Assembly: GCF_003076635.1 (NCBI RefSeq)
Contig: NZ_QDKG01000003.1
Location: forward strand, 1-64,000
Direction: 5' to 3'
DNA: 64,000 nt
Source: Sphingobacterium corticibacter
GTDB lineage: Bacteria; Bacteroidota; Bacteroidia; Sphingobacteriales; Sphingobacteriaceae
Positions 44,316 to 53,651 of this stretch are shown here, piece by piece. The notes below the pieces were generated by a model. The model saw only the letters and a program-made list of their open reading frames with translations, was not told where the DNA came from and made no database searches. Within the stretch, counting starts at the first letter, position 1. Every line of letters starts with the position of its first letter. A program made the translations under genes and the position numbers.

Positions 44316-45751
44316 TAGCTTGGCGGTTGGAAAAAATTCGGGTGAAAGTTAACGAGGTACAGCTCCTGAGTGGCACGCGTCAAAGCCGTATAAAGCCATC
44401 GAAGAAACTCTGTGGTGAGCATTTCGTCATTCAGATAACCTTGATCGATAAATACCGCTGGCCACTGTCCACCTTGCGCTTTGTGGCAAGTGATGGCGTA
44501 AGCGAATTTAATTTGTAAGGCATTAAAATATGGATCTTTCTTAATGGCTTCCGCTCTTTTATTGCGATCTAGAATATCCGCATAATCTGCCGAAATAGAT
44601 TCGTAGAGCTTTTGCAATTGATCTTGCGGCAAACTCGGGCTATCTACATAGAGGCTATCTAACAGAATTCGACACTGAATGGTATCGTGCTCATTGCCAT
44701 CTAGAAAATCAATCATCACATCGGCGAAGCGGAAATCGTGCATCTCATGCACATTGGATACTTTTCGGATTTGTGCCATATCGCCGTTAGCAATAAATCC
44801 GGTATGCGATTCGTCATGTTGTTGTAGCCAATAATAATTATTCTTGACTACCATGATCAGATCACCACCCGTAATTTCTTCGTCTCGAAATAGGATCTGG
44901 TTGCGAATATGCTGGTTGTACAAGTTTGCCGCCTTATTGGATCGGCAAATGACCATGGTATTCTCCAATCCAAACTTATCATAACTGTAATGCAATCCAT
45001 CAATCAGGCGCTCGCCTGTCATTTGAAAGACGTCTCTGTACGGACGGGTGATAAACTGGGGAAATGGATATTCGGCCGTTTCATCTTCCAGTTTTATTTC
45101 CTGTCGGATTTTAGTAGCGTTGAATAAGATACCAGAATTTTTATCTTGCCGTACGACATCCGTCAGCTCAAAATGAGAGACGTAAAGATCGTAGCGGCTG
45201 GCCATGTAATCCGGCCGCAAGGCCGGACTTTGCAGCATACCAACTGGTGGTAATTGCGCAGTATCGCCCACAAAAAGTAGCACGCAGCGCTCACCGCTTT
45301 GAACATACGTGATCAGATCTTTCAGTAAGCTACTTTGAAATACAGTAGCCGGATCATCAGACAGCATAGATGCTTCATCCACAATAAATAAGGTGTCTTC
45401 ATGTGGATTATCTGCTAAGGTGAAATCCATGGCCACAGAGGCGGCTGATTTCTTGCGATATATCTTTTTGTGTATAGTCAGTGCTGTACGTCCTGAATAG
45501 CTACTAATGACTTTGGCAGCTCGACCCGTGGGAGCAAGTAATACCGTTTTTTTCTGTAGTCTTGGCAGTACTTTTACCAATGCGCTGATGATGGTGGTTT
45601 TTCCTGTACCGGCATATCCTTTTAGAATAAATAGACTACGAGGATCAAAGCGCCCGAGAAATTCTTCTAGCAACCCAAAGACCGCGCGCTGCTGTTCGGT
45701 TGGTTTTTGTTGAAAGTATTGCTCTAAATAATCCCGTATTTGCACGTTCAA
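44315..45751 (-). CDS. RecD/Dda-like SF1 DNA helicase
   Basis: 478 residues. SF1B helicase motifs: ILKGYAGTGKTTIISAL (Walker A), LLAPTGRAAKVIS (Ia), LFIVDEASMLSD (II), LLFVGDTAQLPPVG (III), and FAYAITCHKAQGGQWPAVFID (motif V) followed by WLYTALTRATQELYLV (VI). It has the RecD2/Dda type of domain plan without an N-terminal extension. It probably unwinds DNA 5' to 3', in repair or fork restart. It precedes the 191-residue helical protein with a one-base overlap. Confidence 0.9.
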   Translation of the reverse strand: MNVQIRDYLEQYFQQKPTEQQRAVFGLLEEFLGRFDPRSLFILKGYAGTGKTTIISALVKVLPRLQKKTVLLAPTGRAAKVISSYSGRTALTIHKKIYRKKSAASVAMDFTLADNPHEDTLFIVDEASMLSDDPATVFQSSLLKDLITYVQSGERCVLLFVGDTAQLPPVGMLQSPALRPDYMASRYDLYVSHFELTDVVRQDKNSGILFNATKIRQEIKLEDETAEYPFPQFITRPYRDVFQMTGERLIDGLHYSYDKFGLENTMVICRSNKAANLYNQHIRNQILFRDEEITGGDLIMVVKNNYYWLQQHDESHTGFIANGDMAQIRKVSNVHEMHDFRFADVMIDFLDGNEHDTIQCRILLDSLYVDSPSLPQDQLQKLYESISADYADILDRNKRAEAIKKDPYFNALQIKFAYAITCHKAQGGQWPAVFIDQGYLNDEMLTTEFLRWLYTALTRATQELYLVNFHPNFFQPPS

Positions 45752-45815
45752 AGTTATTTAAAAGGTTGATCAATCCAATTTTAAAAGCTATTTTTGTTTA
45801 TACTGTTGTTGTGTT

Positions 45816-46616
45816 ATGCTACAAGACATGAACTATATTTCCGAAGATTTTCGTATTCAGCATTTGTCTTATTACAAATTGGTTATCCAAGCCGGTCATC
45901 AGGAGGATGTTTTGATGATACTGGATGAAAATAATTCGGTGCAAGCTTATATCCGATGTGATTCGGCAAGCCCTACTATTGATGCGACTCGCTTATTGGC
46001 TTTGCCTTTTCGGCATGTCTCTATCATGATTCCACAACACAGCTTCACTTTTGTGCCAGCGGAAGCATATCAAGAAGAAGATGAGGATATCTATGGTGAA
46101 TACCTCGTGAATAAGAACGATCAGGATATCTATACGCTAGATATGCTACGATTTGGTTCGCACGCGATCTATCAATTGGATTCTTTGTTGTATCAACGCT
46201 GGTTCGCCTTGTTCCCAGACGCGACGTACCTACCTGTCTTTCAAGTTTTATTTGACTTGATCCCAGAGCAGCTACCTACACAAGGCGCGCAGTTGTTCTT
46301 ATACGAGCAATCAAGCTATGTGCATGTGATCTTGCTGAAAGACGGTCAATTTTTGTTCTACAACAATTTTTACGTCACGAATGCGGAGGATTTAGGCTAC
46401 TATGTACGCCGTATTATGAGTGATTTTTCTATTGATTCATTGGAAAATATAACATTGGCTAATCTGGATAAAGATCATCCACTTTTAGCATTTGTACAAC
46501 AGTTTTCTAAACACTTGGATAACATTGATTTGCCAATTGGTGCTAATGACAGCTCCAAAGTACATCCAAGTTCACCTTTGTTTGGTGTTTTGTTTCAACG
46601 CGAGGTATGCGCATAA
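45816..46616 (+). CDS. DUF3822 family protein
   Basis: 266 residues (or 262 from ATG 45828, MNYISEDFRIQH). DUF3822 proteins have a two-part actin/ASKHA-like (type-IV pilus M-like) fold; here AYIRCDSASPTIDATR, FTFVPAEAYQEEDEDIYGEYL, HAIYQLDSLLYQRWF and DGQFLFYNNFYVTNAEDLGYYV match. Its function is unknown, but it regularly precedes rsmD and coaD in Bacteroidota. The last ten bases overlap rsmD. Confidence 0.88.
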   Translation: MLQDMNYISEDFRIQHLSYYKLVIQAGHQEDVLMILDENNSVQAYIRCDSASPTIDATRLLALPFRHVSIMIPQHSFTFVPAEAYQEEDEDIYGEYLVNKNDQDIYTLDMLRFGSHAIYQLDSLLYQRWFALFPDATYLPVFQVLFDLIPEQLPTQGAQLFLYEQSSYVHVILLKDGQFLFYNNFYVTNAEDLGYYVRRIMSDFSIDSLENITLANLDKDHPLLAFVQQFSKHLDNIDLPIGANDSSKVHPSSPLFGVLFQREVCA

Positions 46617-47149
46617 TTGGTGGTCGTATTGGCGGAATACGGATTAATCCGCCGGCCAACCTTCCTGTACGTCCGACAACGGATATTGCCAAAGAAGCGT
46701 TATTTAATATCCTACAACATCGTATTGACTTGGATGGTGCAGTATGTTTGGATTTATTTGCGGGGACTGGAAACATCTCTTTTGAATTGGCATCTCGCGG
46801 AGCGAAATCTGTATTATCGGTCGATGCTCATTTCAAGTGCTTAAAATACATTGCCGAAATGGCGAAAGAACATCAACTTGCTGGCATTAGTACGCGCAAA
46901 GCAGATGTGTTTAAATTGGTGCAGCAAGAGCAAGGAGAATACGATTTTATATTTGCCGATCCGCCTTACGATATCGATCGTTTGCCGCAACTAGCGCATA
47001 TGATTTTGGATAATGATTTGTTGAAGCCCGAAGGAATTTTGGTGATCGAACATCCTTCTACACGGCAGATGCTGAGCCATCCTTTATTGCGTGATGTGCG
47101 CAAATACGGATACTCTTCTTTTAGTTTCTACAGTCAAGACGAACTTTAA
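46607..47149 (+). CDS. rsmD: 16S rRNA (guanine966-N2)-methyltransferase
   Basis: 180 residues. MRIIGGRIGGIRINPPANLPVRPTTDIAKEALFN is the family N-terminus, CLDLFAGTGNISFELASRGA is the SAM-binding motif I, and FIFADPPYDI is the catalytic DPPY motif. It methylates N2 of G966 in 16S rRNA. The gene starts ten bases inside DUF3822 and is followed after six bases by coaD. Confidence 0.95.
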   Translation: MRIIGGRIGGIRINPPANLPVRPTTDIAKEALFNILQHRIDLDGAVCLDLFAGTGNISFELASRGAKSVLSVDAHFKCLKYIAEMAKEHQLAGISTRKADVFKLVQQEQGEYDFIFADPPYDIDRLPQLAHMILDNDLLKPEGILVIEHPSTRQMLSHPLLRDVRKYGYSSFSFYSQDEL

Positions 47150-47155
47150 TCAACC

Positions 47156-47635
47156 ATGATGAAAAAGATAGCTGTATTTCCCGGTTCTTTTGATCCATTC
47201 ACCCGTGCGCATGAAGATTTGGTGTTACGAGCTTTGCCCTTGTTTGATGAAATCGTTATTGCCATTGGCGTGAATACTTCGAAGCAGGGCTTACTTCCTT
47301 TCGAAGTACGTGAAGAAGCAATTAAAGCTGTCTTTAAAGATGAAGCCAAAGTACAGGTACGACGTATTCAAGGGTTGACAGTAAACTTTTGTCGTGAAGT
47401 GGGTGCACAATTTATGTTGAGAGGTTTGCGGAATGGGATTGATCTAGAATTCGAGAATGCCATTGCCCAGAACAATCTCATCTTAGCTCCAGAGGTAGAA
47501 TCGCTCTTTTTACTTGCTCGAAGTGGGTTGGGCCATATCTCCTCTACGATTGTACGCGATATTTTGCGTAATGGTGGCGATGTATCAGCACTCGTACCTG
47601 AAGCGATCTTGCCCTTCCTGAAAACAGCCGAATAA
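47156..47635 (+). CDS. coaD: Pantetheine-phosphate adenylyltransferase
   Basis: 159 residues (the second ATG at 47159 is equally likely). The nucleotidyltransferase motif is AVFPGSFDPFTRAHEDLV, with TRAH in place of the common TxGH, and FLLARSGLGHISSTIVRDILRNGGD matches the ISSTxVRE motif near the C-terminus. It makes dephospho-CoA from 4'-phosphopantetheine and ATP. Last gene of the DUF3822-rsmD-coaD run. Confidence 0.96.
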   Translation: MMKKIAVFPGSFDPFTRAHEDLVLRALPLFDEIVIAIGVNTSKQGLLPFEVREEAIKAVFKDEAKVQVRRIQGLTVNFCREVGAQFMLRGLRNGIDLEFENAIAQNNLILAPEVESLFLLARSGLGHISSTIVRDILRNGGDVSALVPEAILPFLKTAE

Positions 47636-47650
47636 AGCGCTATATTCAGA

Positions 47651-48958
47651 TTAACTGCGTAGTATCCGCACTTTTGTACCTTTAATCTTCCCGTTATTTC
47701 CTTTTTGTAGAATGGTGGTCACGCTACTACGCGTAACGGCTACAAAGGCATTTTTCTCTTTGACCTCGATCATACCAACTTCATCTTTAGCAATACCCGC
47801 TATTTTGATTAAGTAACCTACAATATCGCCTTTGCTCACTTTGTCTCGCTTGCCGGCCGTGATCATTAAAGTGGTCATCTTGCTGTTAGTAGGTAATGGA
47901 TATTCATCTTCCAAAATCTCCTCCTGCATGGCATCCGTTAAGTACGGGAAATCATCTTCTGTTTTGAGCATCAAATACACAGTACCTTTAGCTTGCATAC
48001 GTGCGGTACGACCATTGCGATGTACAAAGGCGTCTTGTTTATAAGGAAGTTGATAGTGAATAATGGCGTCCACTTCGGGAATATCTAATCCGCGAGCCGC
48101 TAAATCAGTGGTAAGTAAAATATGCGTACTGCCATTCCGAAACTTGAGTAGAGCCAACTCGCGATCAGCTTGTTCCAGTCCGCCATGAAAAACATCATGA
48201 ATAATATCGCGATCGGCCAATAGCTCACTAATGTGATCTACCGCTTCGCGGTGATTGCAGAATATCAGTGTTTTCTGTTCGCTACCTAATTTGCAGATGA
48301 GTTTTAATAATGCTTTAAGCTTGTTCTGCGGAGCCGCAGTAACGGTGCGGAAAGTTAGATCTGGAGCGTAACCTTTTTCGTGCAGGTAATTGATGGTTTC
48401 CAGATTCTTGAGCGTCAGGAATGGAGGGATTTCCTCTAATTCCGTTGCCGAAGTCAACATTTGAAAAGGCGCGCCCGTTTCCGCAACAATTTGTTCCATT
48501 TGTTCATGGAAACCTAATTCAAGCGATTTATCAAACTCATCCAATACTAAAGTATTCAAATGACTCAGATCGATATTGTGGCGTTCCAAGTGATAGATAA
48601 TCCTTCCGGGAGTACCCACTAATATTTGCGGTGCTTCTTTGAGTTTATTTTTTTCGGTTCGAAGATCGTTACCACCATAAAGACAAGTTACTTTTGGATG
48701 GTTTGGCATCTTGCGCAGTACCTGCTCAATTTGTAGTGCTAATTCACGCGTAGGGGCGATGATCAAAGACTGAATTTTGCCATTATCATCATCATGCAAC
48801 CTTTTTTGAATAATCAACGAAAAGGCCAGTGTTTTTCCACTTCCTGTGGGAGATAAGAGTAGCAAATCATTAGCAGCATTGTATGTGCTCGAAACGGTTT
48901 GCTGCATTTCGTTCAATGCCGTGATGCCCAAATTGGCTAAATACTGTTGTTCTCCCAT
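47651..48958 (-). CDS. DEAD-box-type RNA helicase with DbpA-like C-terminal domain
   Basis: 435 residues. Helicase motifs are LLSPTGSGKTLAF (I), APTRELALQIEQ (Ia), VLDEFDKSLELGFH (II, with DEFD in place of DEAD), TSATELEE (III), TDLAARGLDIPEVDAIIHY (V) and HRNGRTARMQAKG (VI). The last about 75 residues (TTLMITAGKRDKVSKGDIVGYL ... VRILRS) match the DbpA RNA-binding domain that recognises the 23S peptidyl-transferase region. Role in 50S assembly is inferred. The motif II change Ala to Phe is unusual but known in some DbpA-like proteins. Confidence 0.9.
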   Translation of the reverse strand: MGEQQYLANLGITALNEMQQTVSSTYNAANDLLLLSPTGSGKTLAFSLIIQKRLHDDDNGKIQSLIIAPTRELALQIEQVLRKMPNHPKVTCLYGGNDLRTEKNKLKEAPQILVGTPGRIIYHLERHNIDLSHLNTLVLDEFDKSLELGFHEQMEQIVAETGAPFQMLTSATELEEIPPFLTLKNLETINYLHEKGYAPDLTFRTVTAAPQNKLKALLKLICKLGSEQKTLIFCNHREAVDHISELLADRDIIHDVFHGGLEQADRELALLKFRNGSTHILLTTDLAARGLDIPEVDAIIHYQLPYKQDAFVHRNGRTARMQAKGTVYLMLKTEDDFPYLTDAMQEEILEDEYPLPTNSKMTTLMITAGKRDKVSKGDIVGYLIKIAGIAKDEVGMIEVKEKNAFVAVTRSSVTTILQKGNNGKIKGTKVRILRS

Positions 48959-48963
48959 ATCGG

Positions 48964-48971
48964 CAAAGGTA
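48964..48971 (-). promoter_or_regulatory. -7 element of the DbpA-like helicase gene
   Basis: TACCTTTG on the minus strand is separated from ATG 48958 by five bases (CCGAT), so a leaderless or near-leaderless transcript is predicted. Confidence 0.5.
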
Positions 48972-49026
48972 GCACAAATTAATGTAATGACGTGCTAGGT
49001 GGTTCCTAGCTTTAGGAACGCTCATT

Positions 49027-49806
49027 TTACATGAGGATCAGCATGACCGAAGAGAAGATCACCAAACTCATGATGACCCAGCGGAAATGTTGTTCTTTGA
49101 GTACTTTTACCAGTTTAATGCCAATCAAACCGCCCAGAAGAATAAAAGGAATGGAAGTAATATTAAGTAACAGGCCTGCAATCGTAAGATTCTGCCAGAC
49201 AAAGGCTTGTAATGGAATTTTGATATAATTGAGAATCATAATAAACCAAGCACCTGTTGCAACGAAAGTGAGTTTAGACATGCGTTTGGTCAGCAAATAA
49301 ACGGATAGCGCAGGACCAGCCGCATTACCAATCATTGTCGAAAAACCGACGATAAAGCCAAATAGTGGCGAATACCATTTTTTAGCGACAAGCTCTTTTG
49401 TGCTTTCTTCTGTTTGTCGAGAAGACCATAGCATGATACCCACACCAACGAGAATGCAGATTCCCATGGCTAATTTAAATATGCGGTCATCAATGCTATT
49501 TCCCAATGCTAAACCAGCCAACAAGCCAACTAATGCAGAGGGCAATAACTTCGTGACTTCGGACCAAATCAGTGATTTTCGGTAGTAAATTACTGCGGTG
49601 AGATCTGCCATACATAGCATAATAAGTACAATACCCGTGGAATATTTAGCGCCGAATAATAACGCAAAAAATGGCACAGACACGGTGCCAATATTTTGTA
49701 TTCCGGTCTTCGACATCCCGATCAACACGGCGCATACTAAGTATAAAAACCAAGCTTGTGGAGTAGGGAGCAACTGTAAAGCTGTTTCCCAAGCAGCGTC
49801 CAACAT
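49027..49806 (-). CDS. TauE/SafE family anion exporter
   Basis: 259 residues with about eight helices in two repeats. Family signs are SKTGIQNIGTVSVPFFALLFG at helix 1-2 and IVGFSTMIGNAAGPALSVYLL in the second half (both G-rich repeats). TauE/SafE proteins export sulfite or organosulfonates. It starts one base after the stop of the upstream HAD gene on the same strand, so they are co-transcribed. Confidence 0.9.
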   Translation of the reverse strand: MLDAAWETALQLLPTPQAWFLYLVCAVLIGMSKTGIQNIGTVSVPFFALLFGAKYSTGIVLIMLCMADLTAVIYYRKSLIWSEVTKLLPSALVGLLAGLALGNSIDDRIFKLAMGICILVGVGIMLWSSRQTEESTKELVAKKWYSPLFGFIVGFSTMIGNAAGPALSVYLLTKRMSKLTFVATGAWFIMILNYIKIPLQAFVWQNLTIAGLLLNITSIPFILLGGLIGIKLVKVLKEQHFRWVIMSLVIFSSVMLILM

Positions 49807-49807
49807 G

Positions 49808-50485
49808 TTATTTCAATAAAGATTTCACCGTCGCGGCATTGATATCTCTATAATCTCTAATGTAGGCAGCGCACGGCGGCAATTCTTCTTTTTTGTGTGA
49901 GGTAAGTACACCTGTCACTTTCATTCCGGCGGAATTACCAGCGGTAACTCCTGAAAAAGAGTCTTCGAAAACCATGGCATTTTGTACGGGTACGCCAAGC
50001 GCTTCTGCTGACTTTAAATATACTTCAGGGTGCGGTTTGTGCAATTTCACATCCTCGCTAGAAAGGGTGGATTGGAAAAGATTGCGAATACCCAACGCAT
50101 CCAATACCAAATCCATATTCGCCTGTGGTGCAGAAGTGGCTACGCCAAGCAAAAAATCATGCTTCTTTAAGTCATTTAGGAAGTCTACCAAACCGAATAC
50201 TGGCGTAGCTACCGTTTTATAAATCTCCCTAAACATCCCTTCTTTTTCTTGTTCTAATTTCGCGATCTCCTGTGGTGAAAGTGGTTTGCCGAAGAAGTGC
50301 TGCATAATATAGCTATTGTGCTTGCCATACATGTGTTGCTCAAATGCTTCCTGTGTATAGGCTACTTGGTATTTATCAAAAAAAGATTCGAAAGCTTTAG
50401 CGTGGAAAGGATTGGTATCGGCGATAACGCCATCCATATCAAAGATGACGGCATATTTATTAGAAGATGTAGTTTCTGATGACAT
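49808..50485 (-). CDS. HAD-superfamily phosphatase (beta-phosphoglucomutase-like)
   Basis: 225 residues, HAD subfamily IA. Motif I is AVIFDMDGVIADTNPFH, with the nucleophile and general-acid aspartates; motif II is VATSAPQANMD; motif III KLHKPHPEVYL; motif IV VFEDSFSGVTAG. The helical cap between motifs I and II is of the beta-PGM type. Substrate probably a sugar phosphate. It overlaps no neighbour but is immediately followed by the TauE gene. Confidence 0.93.
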   Translation of the reverse strand: MSSETTSSNKYAVIFDMDGVIADTNPFHAKAFESFFDKYQVAYTQEAFEQHMYGKHNSYIMQHFFGKPLSPQEIAKLEQEKEGMFREIYKTVATPVFGLVDFLNDLKKHDFLLGVATSAPQANMDLVLDALGIRNLFQSTLSSEDVKLHKPHPEVYLKSAEALGVPVQNAMVFEDSFSGVTAGNSAGMKVTGVLTSHKKEELPPCAAYIRDYRDINAATVKSLLK

Positions 50486-50782
50486 GCAATTTAGTTTTTA
50501 ATTCTATCGAATAATCTTGTCTATATCATAACCGCTTGTGTACAAAAATCCGTTCACTGCGGCGTCAAAGAAGTCGAGCAAAGATAGGGCTATTTGCCGC
50601 AATATTATAATAGATAGGATGTTGAGCAATAGATTTTGGAAAAGTCTTTTATCTATCTTCTTTTGGCACGTTGCTATTTGTGAAAACAACGATTAAAGCT
50701 ATTTAGGATTTAGGTAGAATCAATTTCTACGGTTTTTCTCTTTCGAAAATGATATCTTGTAATCTGATAAATAGTAACTACC

Positions 50783-51445
50783 ATGAATCAGAACTCAAAT
50801 GATGCACCAATGAAATGGTCTAACGCCATCATATTACTGCTTATGGCTCTACTCACAATATTTGCAATCAGCCCTTGCTCGGCTTGGAGCTTAGATCGAA
50901 ATTCACATGCTTATGGGTGGAATTTATTTAGCTATTTTACCATCCAGAGTAATATTTTAGCTGTTATTACTTATTTGATTGCCGCGCTGTACATCTTCAA
51001 ACGGCAACCCGCCGCCAACTGGTTTCGCTATTTGCGTGGTGGAGCCGTTTTGTATATGACCATAACTGGTCTGGTCGCGGCAACACTCTTGCAAGGCGCT
51101 GAGGTGAATACTACACCAGATACATTTGATTGGAAAAACTTTGTACTCCACGAATTAGGGCCGCTTTTTATTGTATTGTGGTGGTTGATGTGGCCATCTA
51201 AATCTGCAACAACTTCTCGCCAAGCACTTATCTGGTTAATATTTCCACTAATGTGGACGTTTTATACATTTATTCGCGCGCAAATGACAGGTTGGTATCC
51301 GTATCCCTTTCTTAATCCTGAAAGAGTAGGAGGTTGGAGTGGGGTAGCGATTTATGTACTTGCTATCACCATCGGTTTTGTCGTCATTTCGCAGCTCATT
51401 GCATGGATTAGTCGTATGCGTGCTAATAATCATACGTTTTATTAA
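50783..51445 (+). CDS. Pr6Pr family membrane protein
   Basis: 220 residues with about six helices. SYFTIQSNILAVITYLIAALY, YMTITGLVAATLL, NFVLHELGPLFIVLWWLMWPS and IFPLMWTFYTFIRAQMTGWYPYPFLNPERVGGW match the Pr6Pr/FAR-17a-like family, which is related to fatty-acid-hydrolysing AIG1/ADTRP proteins of animals. Function in bacteria is unknown. The upstream 297-base gap holds nothing clear. Confidence 0.85.
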   Translation: MNQNSNDAPMKWSNAIILLLMALLTIFAISPCSAWSLDRNSHAYGWNLFSYFTIQSNILAVITYLIAALYIFKRQPAANWFRYLRGGAVLYMTITGLVAATLLQGAEVNTTPDTFDWKNFVLHELGPLFIVLWWLMWPSKSATTSRQALIWLIFPLMWTFYTFIRAQMTGWYPYPFLNPERVGGWSGVAIYVLAITIGFVVISQLIAWISRMRANNHTFY

Positions 51446-51467
51446 TCACCACTACATGCATGTTCAA

Positions 51468-52388
51468 CTACGCAGCATTGCTTAATACATTTTTAAGCCT
51501 ATTTTGTGCACCTGAAGATAAGGTAGATAAAAAATTGTATCCCGTTTTGCTTTCCAGTTCACGGATCGTGACACGATAATCTTGCCAATTCGCCTCGACG
51601 GTGTTCAGGTTAGGTGTGTCAATCGCGATAATTTCCGCCTGACCATTTTCAATTCTAAGCAGATCGTTTGCTCCAACGGGCAATATTACTGCTATTTTGT
51701 ATACGTTCGATGGTACTGTAACTCTTCCTTGATCTATAGTTAAAGCTCCTCCATTTGTACCTGTACCGCCGCGGCCATAAGAACCCATGATAATATAAAT
51801 TTCGTTTCCCTGATTTACTCTTGTACGCAAATAATTCTCAAAATTATTCCATACACCCTGATTATTACGGGGTGCTTGTGGAATCATATTGACCATAAGA
51901 AATACAGAAGAATTGGCAGCGATAGAGCTTAACCTATCTGCTGACGGACAATTGTGTCCGCGATCGAATCCAGAGTTGGTGTAACTTGTTGTAAGTACTG
52001 TATACCAATTGGCGGGCAAACCAGAATAACCAGCAAAATTATCTTGACGCGATACATTAGTGGCCATAGAGTTGCGGTCTAGGTACCAGCTTACCCAATT
52101 TGGTGTTCCTCTATTGGCGTTATAGGAGATCGTATAATATTTCAGATCGATCAAATAGTTGGTGTTGAAGACGACAGAAGATTGCGCGTTGGATGGATTT
52201 CCAAGATATAGATTGCTATTTTCCCCACTCGAAGGCTGGGCATCAGGCCCTGCGATAGGTCCGGGTCTAACATTACGCGGTTCAGTGATTATACCCTCTG
52301 ATGTGCTGAGAATTGTATCTTTACAAGACACAAATAGGGTTAAAACAAGAAAGAGTATTGAGAAATAGTTTATTATATGATTTATCAT
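51468..52388 (-). CDS. Secreted DNA/RNA non-specific endonuclease (NUC1) lipoprotein
   Basis: About 306 residues from the second start (MINHIINYFSILFLVLTLFVSC, lipobox cysteine at 22). The ββα-metal nuclease motif is FDRGHNCPSADR (DRGH catalytic histidine), followed downstream by FLMVNMIPQAPRNNQGVWNNFENYLR, which supplies the Mg-binding asparagine. It is expected on the outer-membrane surface or in the periplasm, cutting DNA and RNA for nutrients or defence. No immunity-like gene is adjacent. The frame is open further up to a TTG near 52430. Confidence 0.9.
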   Translation of the reverse strand: MINHIINYFSILFLVLTLFVSCKDTILSTSEGIITEPRNVRPGPIAGPDAQPSSGENSNLYLGNPSNAQSSVVFNTNYLIDLKYYTISYNANRGTPNWVSWYLDRNSMATNVSRQDNFAGYSGLPANWYTVLTTSYTNSGFDRGHNCPSADRLSSIAANSSVFLMVNMIPQAPRNNQGVWNNFENYLRTRVNQGNEIYIIMGSYGRGGTGTNGGALTIDQGRVTVPSNVYKIAVILPVGANDLLRIENGQAEIIAIDTPNLNTVEANWQDYRVTIRELESKTGYNFLSTLSSGAQNRLKNVLSNAA

Positions 52389-52492
52389 ATTAGGTATGTT
52401 TATTTCTGCAAATATTAATATTTTTCTCAAAAAAATATATATATTACTAGTTAATTAACGATATCATAATATAAAGTTTTTGCTACATAATT

Positions 52493-53314
52493 CTAACTCA
52501 TGTATCTGTTATAAATTGTCAGAAATTGTTTTCCGGCATATTCTGCTACTTCAGCTGTCTTATAGGTGAGTCTTACTCCGCTTCCTGCGCTCTTCCCACC
52601 AAAAACGTAAGAATAACCTTTAGGTGTGCGTACCGAGTAGAAATATGGGAAATAGGTGCGTTCGTCATGAATAGCATATTCTGAGTTTTCACAAGTATTA
52701 AGTGCTTTTGATATAATACGCAACTGCATGTACGCATATACGTCATCTGGTAAAGATTTATGTTCGATATGAAACGTATTTTCATTTAGCCCAAGAGCTT
52801 CACAGGCATTTTTAAAGGTTTTGATCTCCGTATAATCTTTAAAAGTTTTCTTTTTTGAAGTGACGTTTAAAGGCTGCGAAAGTTTGGCTCCATTAATATA
52901 TCGATAATAAATGTCAATGAACTGTCTACCGATATAAGCCGCCTTTTCTGATGTTTCAATACAGAGTCGAGACCCCACAAATGCACCAGCACTACCATAA
53001 CCAAAGTCGCAATAGCTAAATCCCAGAGAAGAATGGATGGATGTAAACCACGGATAATACCAAAATTCACCGAGCTCATTACCTTGTCTTACTGCTTGGC
53101 AAATCACTTCAAGTTCTTTGTAAGCTTTTTGTGCATCGTCATCAAAGGCAGTTCGTTGCTCAAAAGATGCAGTAGTTTCGCCAAGATAGGCTAAGGCATC
53201 CTCTAATGTTTTTATATCAGTATAGGAAATAGACTGTAACATAGCACGTTGAATTTGCTGTGGAGTCAAATCAATCTCTACATCCTTTCCCTTATAATTA
53301 ATTTTTTGTTTCAT
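52493..53314 (-). CDS. Protein with tandemly duplicated phage-like domain
   Basis: 273 residues from ATG 53314 (MKQKINYKGKDVEID); the frame is open from 53362. After an N-terminal 30 residues, the same domain occurs twice, at about 33-138 and 160-273. Matching pairs are IKTLEDALAYLG / IKTFKNACEALG; DDDAQKAYKELEVICQAV / PDDVYAYMQLRIISKAL; YYPWFTSI / YFPYFYSV; GFSYCDFGYGSAGAFVGSRLCI / GYSYVFGGKSAGSGVRLTY; and EKAAYIGRQFIDIYYRYI / EVAEYAGKQFLTIYNRYM. From memory this domain is common in hypothetical proteins of Bacteroidota phages. Its role is unknown, and no other phage gene is nearby. Confidence 0.7.
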   Translation of the reverse strand: MKQKINYKGKDVEIDLTPQQIQRAMLQSISYTDIKTLEDALAYLGETTASFEQRTAFDDDAQKAYKELEVICQAVRQGNELGEFWYYPWFTSIHSSLGFSYCDFGYGSAGAFVGSRLCIETSEKAAYIGRQFIDIYYRYINGAKLSQPLNVTSKKKTFKDYTEIKTFKNACEALGLNENTFHIEHKSLPDDVYAYMQLRIISKALNTCENSEYAIHDERTYFPYFYSVRTPKGYSYVFGGKSAGSGVRLTYKTAEVAEYAGKQFLTIYNRYMS

Positions 53315-53651
53315 CTGATGGATGGTTAGTGTGTAATGTGTATTATTCAGATAATTGTACATTTATAAGCCACATATTTATAATATTTTGAGTGTGGCAT
53401 ACTAATCTATCCACTCATACAGACAGGGATACATCAGTAAATATTGACAAAACAGCTTCTAATTATTTGAGAAATTAATTATTGTTTTAATTTAATTTAT
53501 AACGTAATTTACAAATTCTCTTAATCGTGAAGTATCCCCATTTTTTGCTATATTTCAATGGGGTAGATGATGAACTATTATCGCAGGGGAAACCTGACCA
53601 TGTTGCAGGTGCAATGGTTTTGTGGAATACCAATATATTTAGATATCGGAT
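53315..53651. other. Gene-free AT-rich gap
   Basis: Between the duplicated-domain gene and the antiporter gene end. I see no gene. A weak GCCACA/TGTGGC pair with an 18-base AT spacer lies just upstream of the duplicated-domain gene; it is too short to call. Confidence 0.5.

Noticed and set aside
50504..50689. 61-codon minus-strand frame in the gap before the Pr6Pr gene
   Set aside because: No family, no ribosome site or promoter, and composition like random AT-rich sequence.
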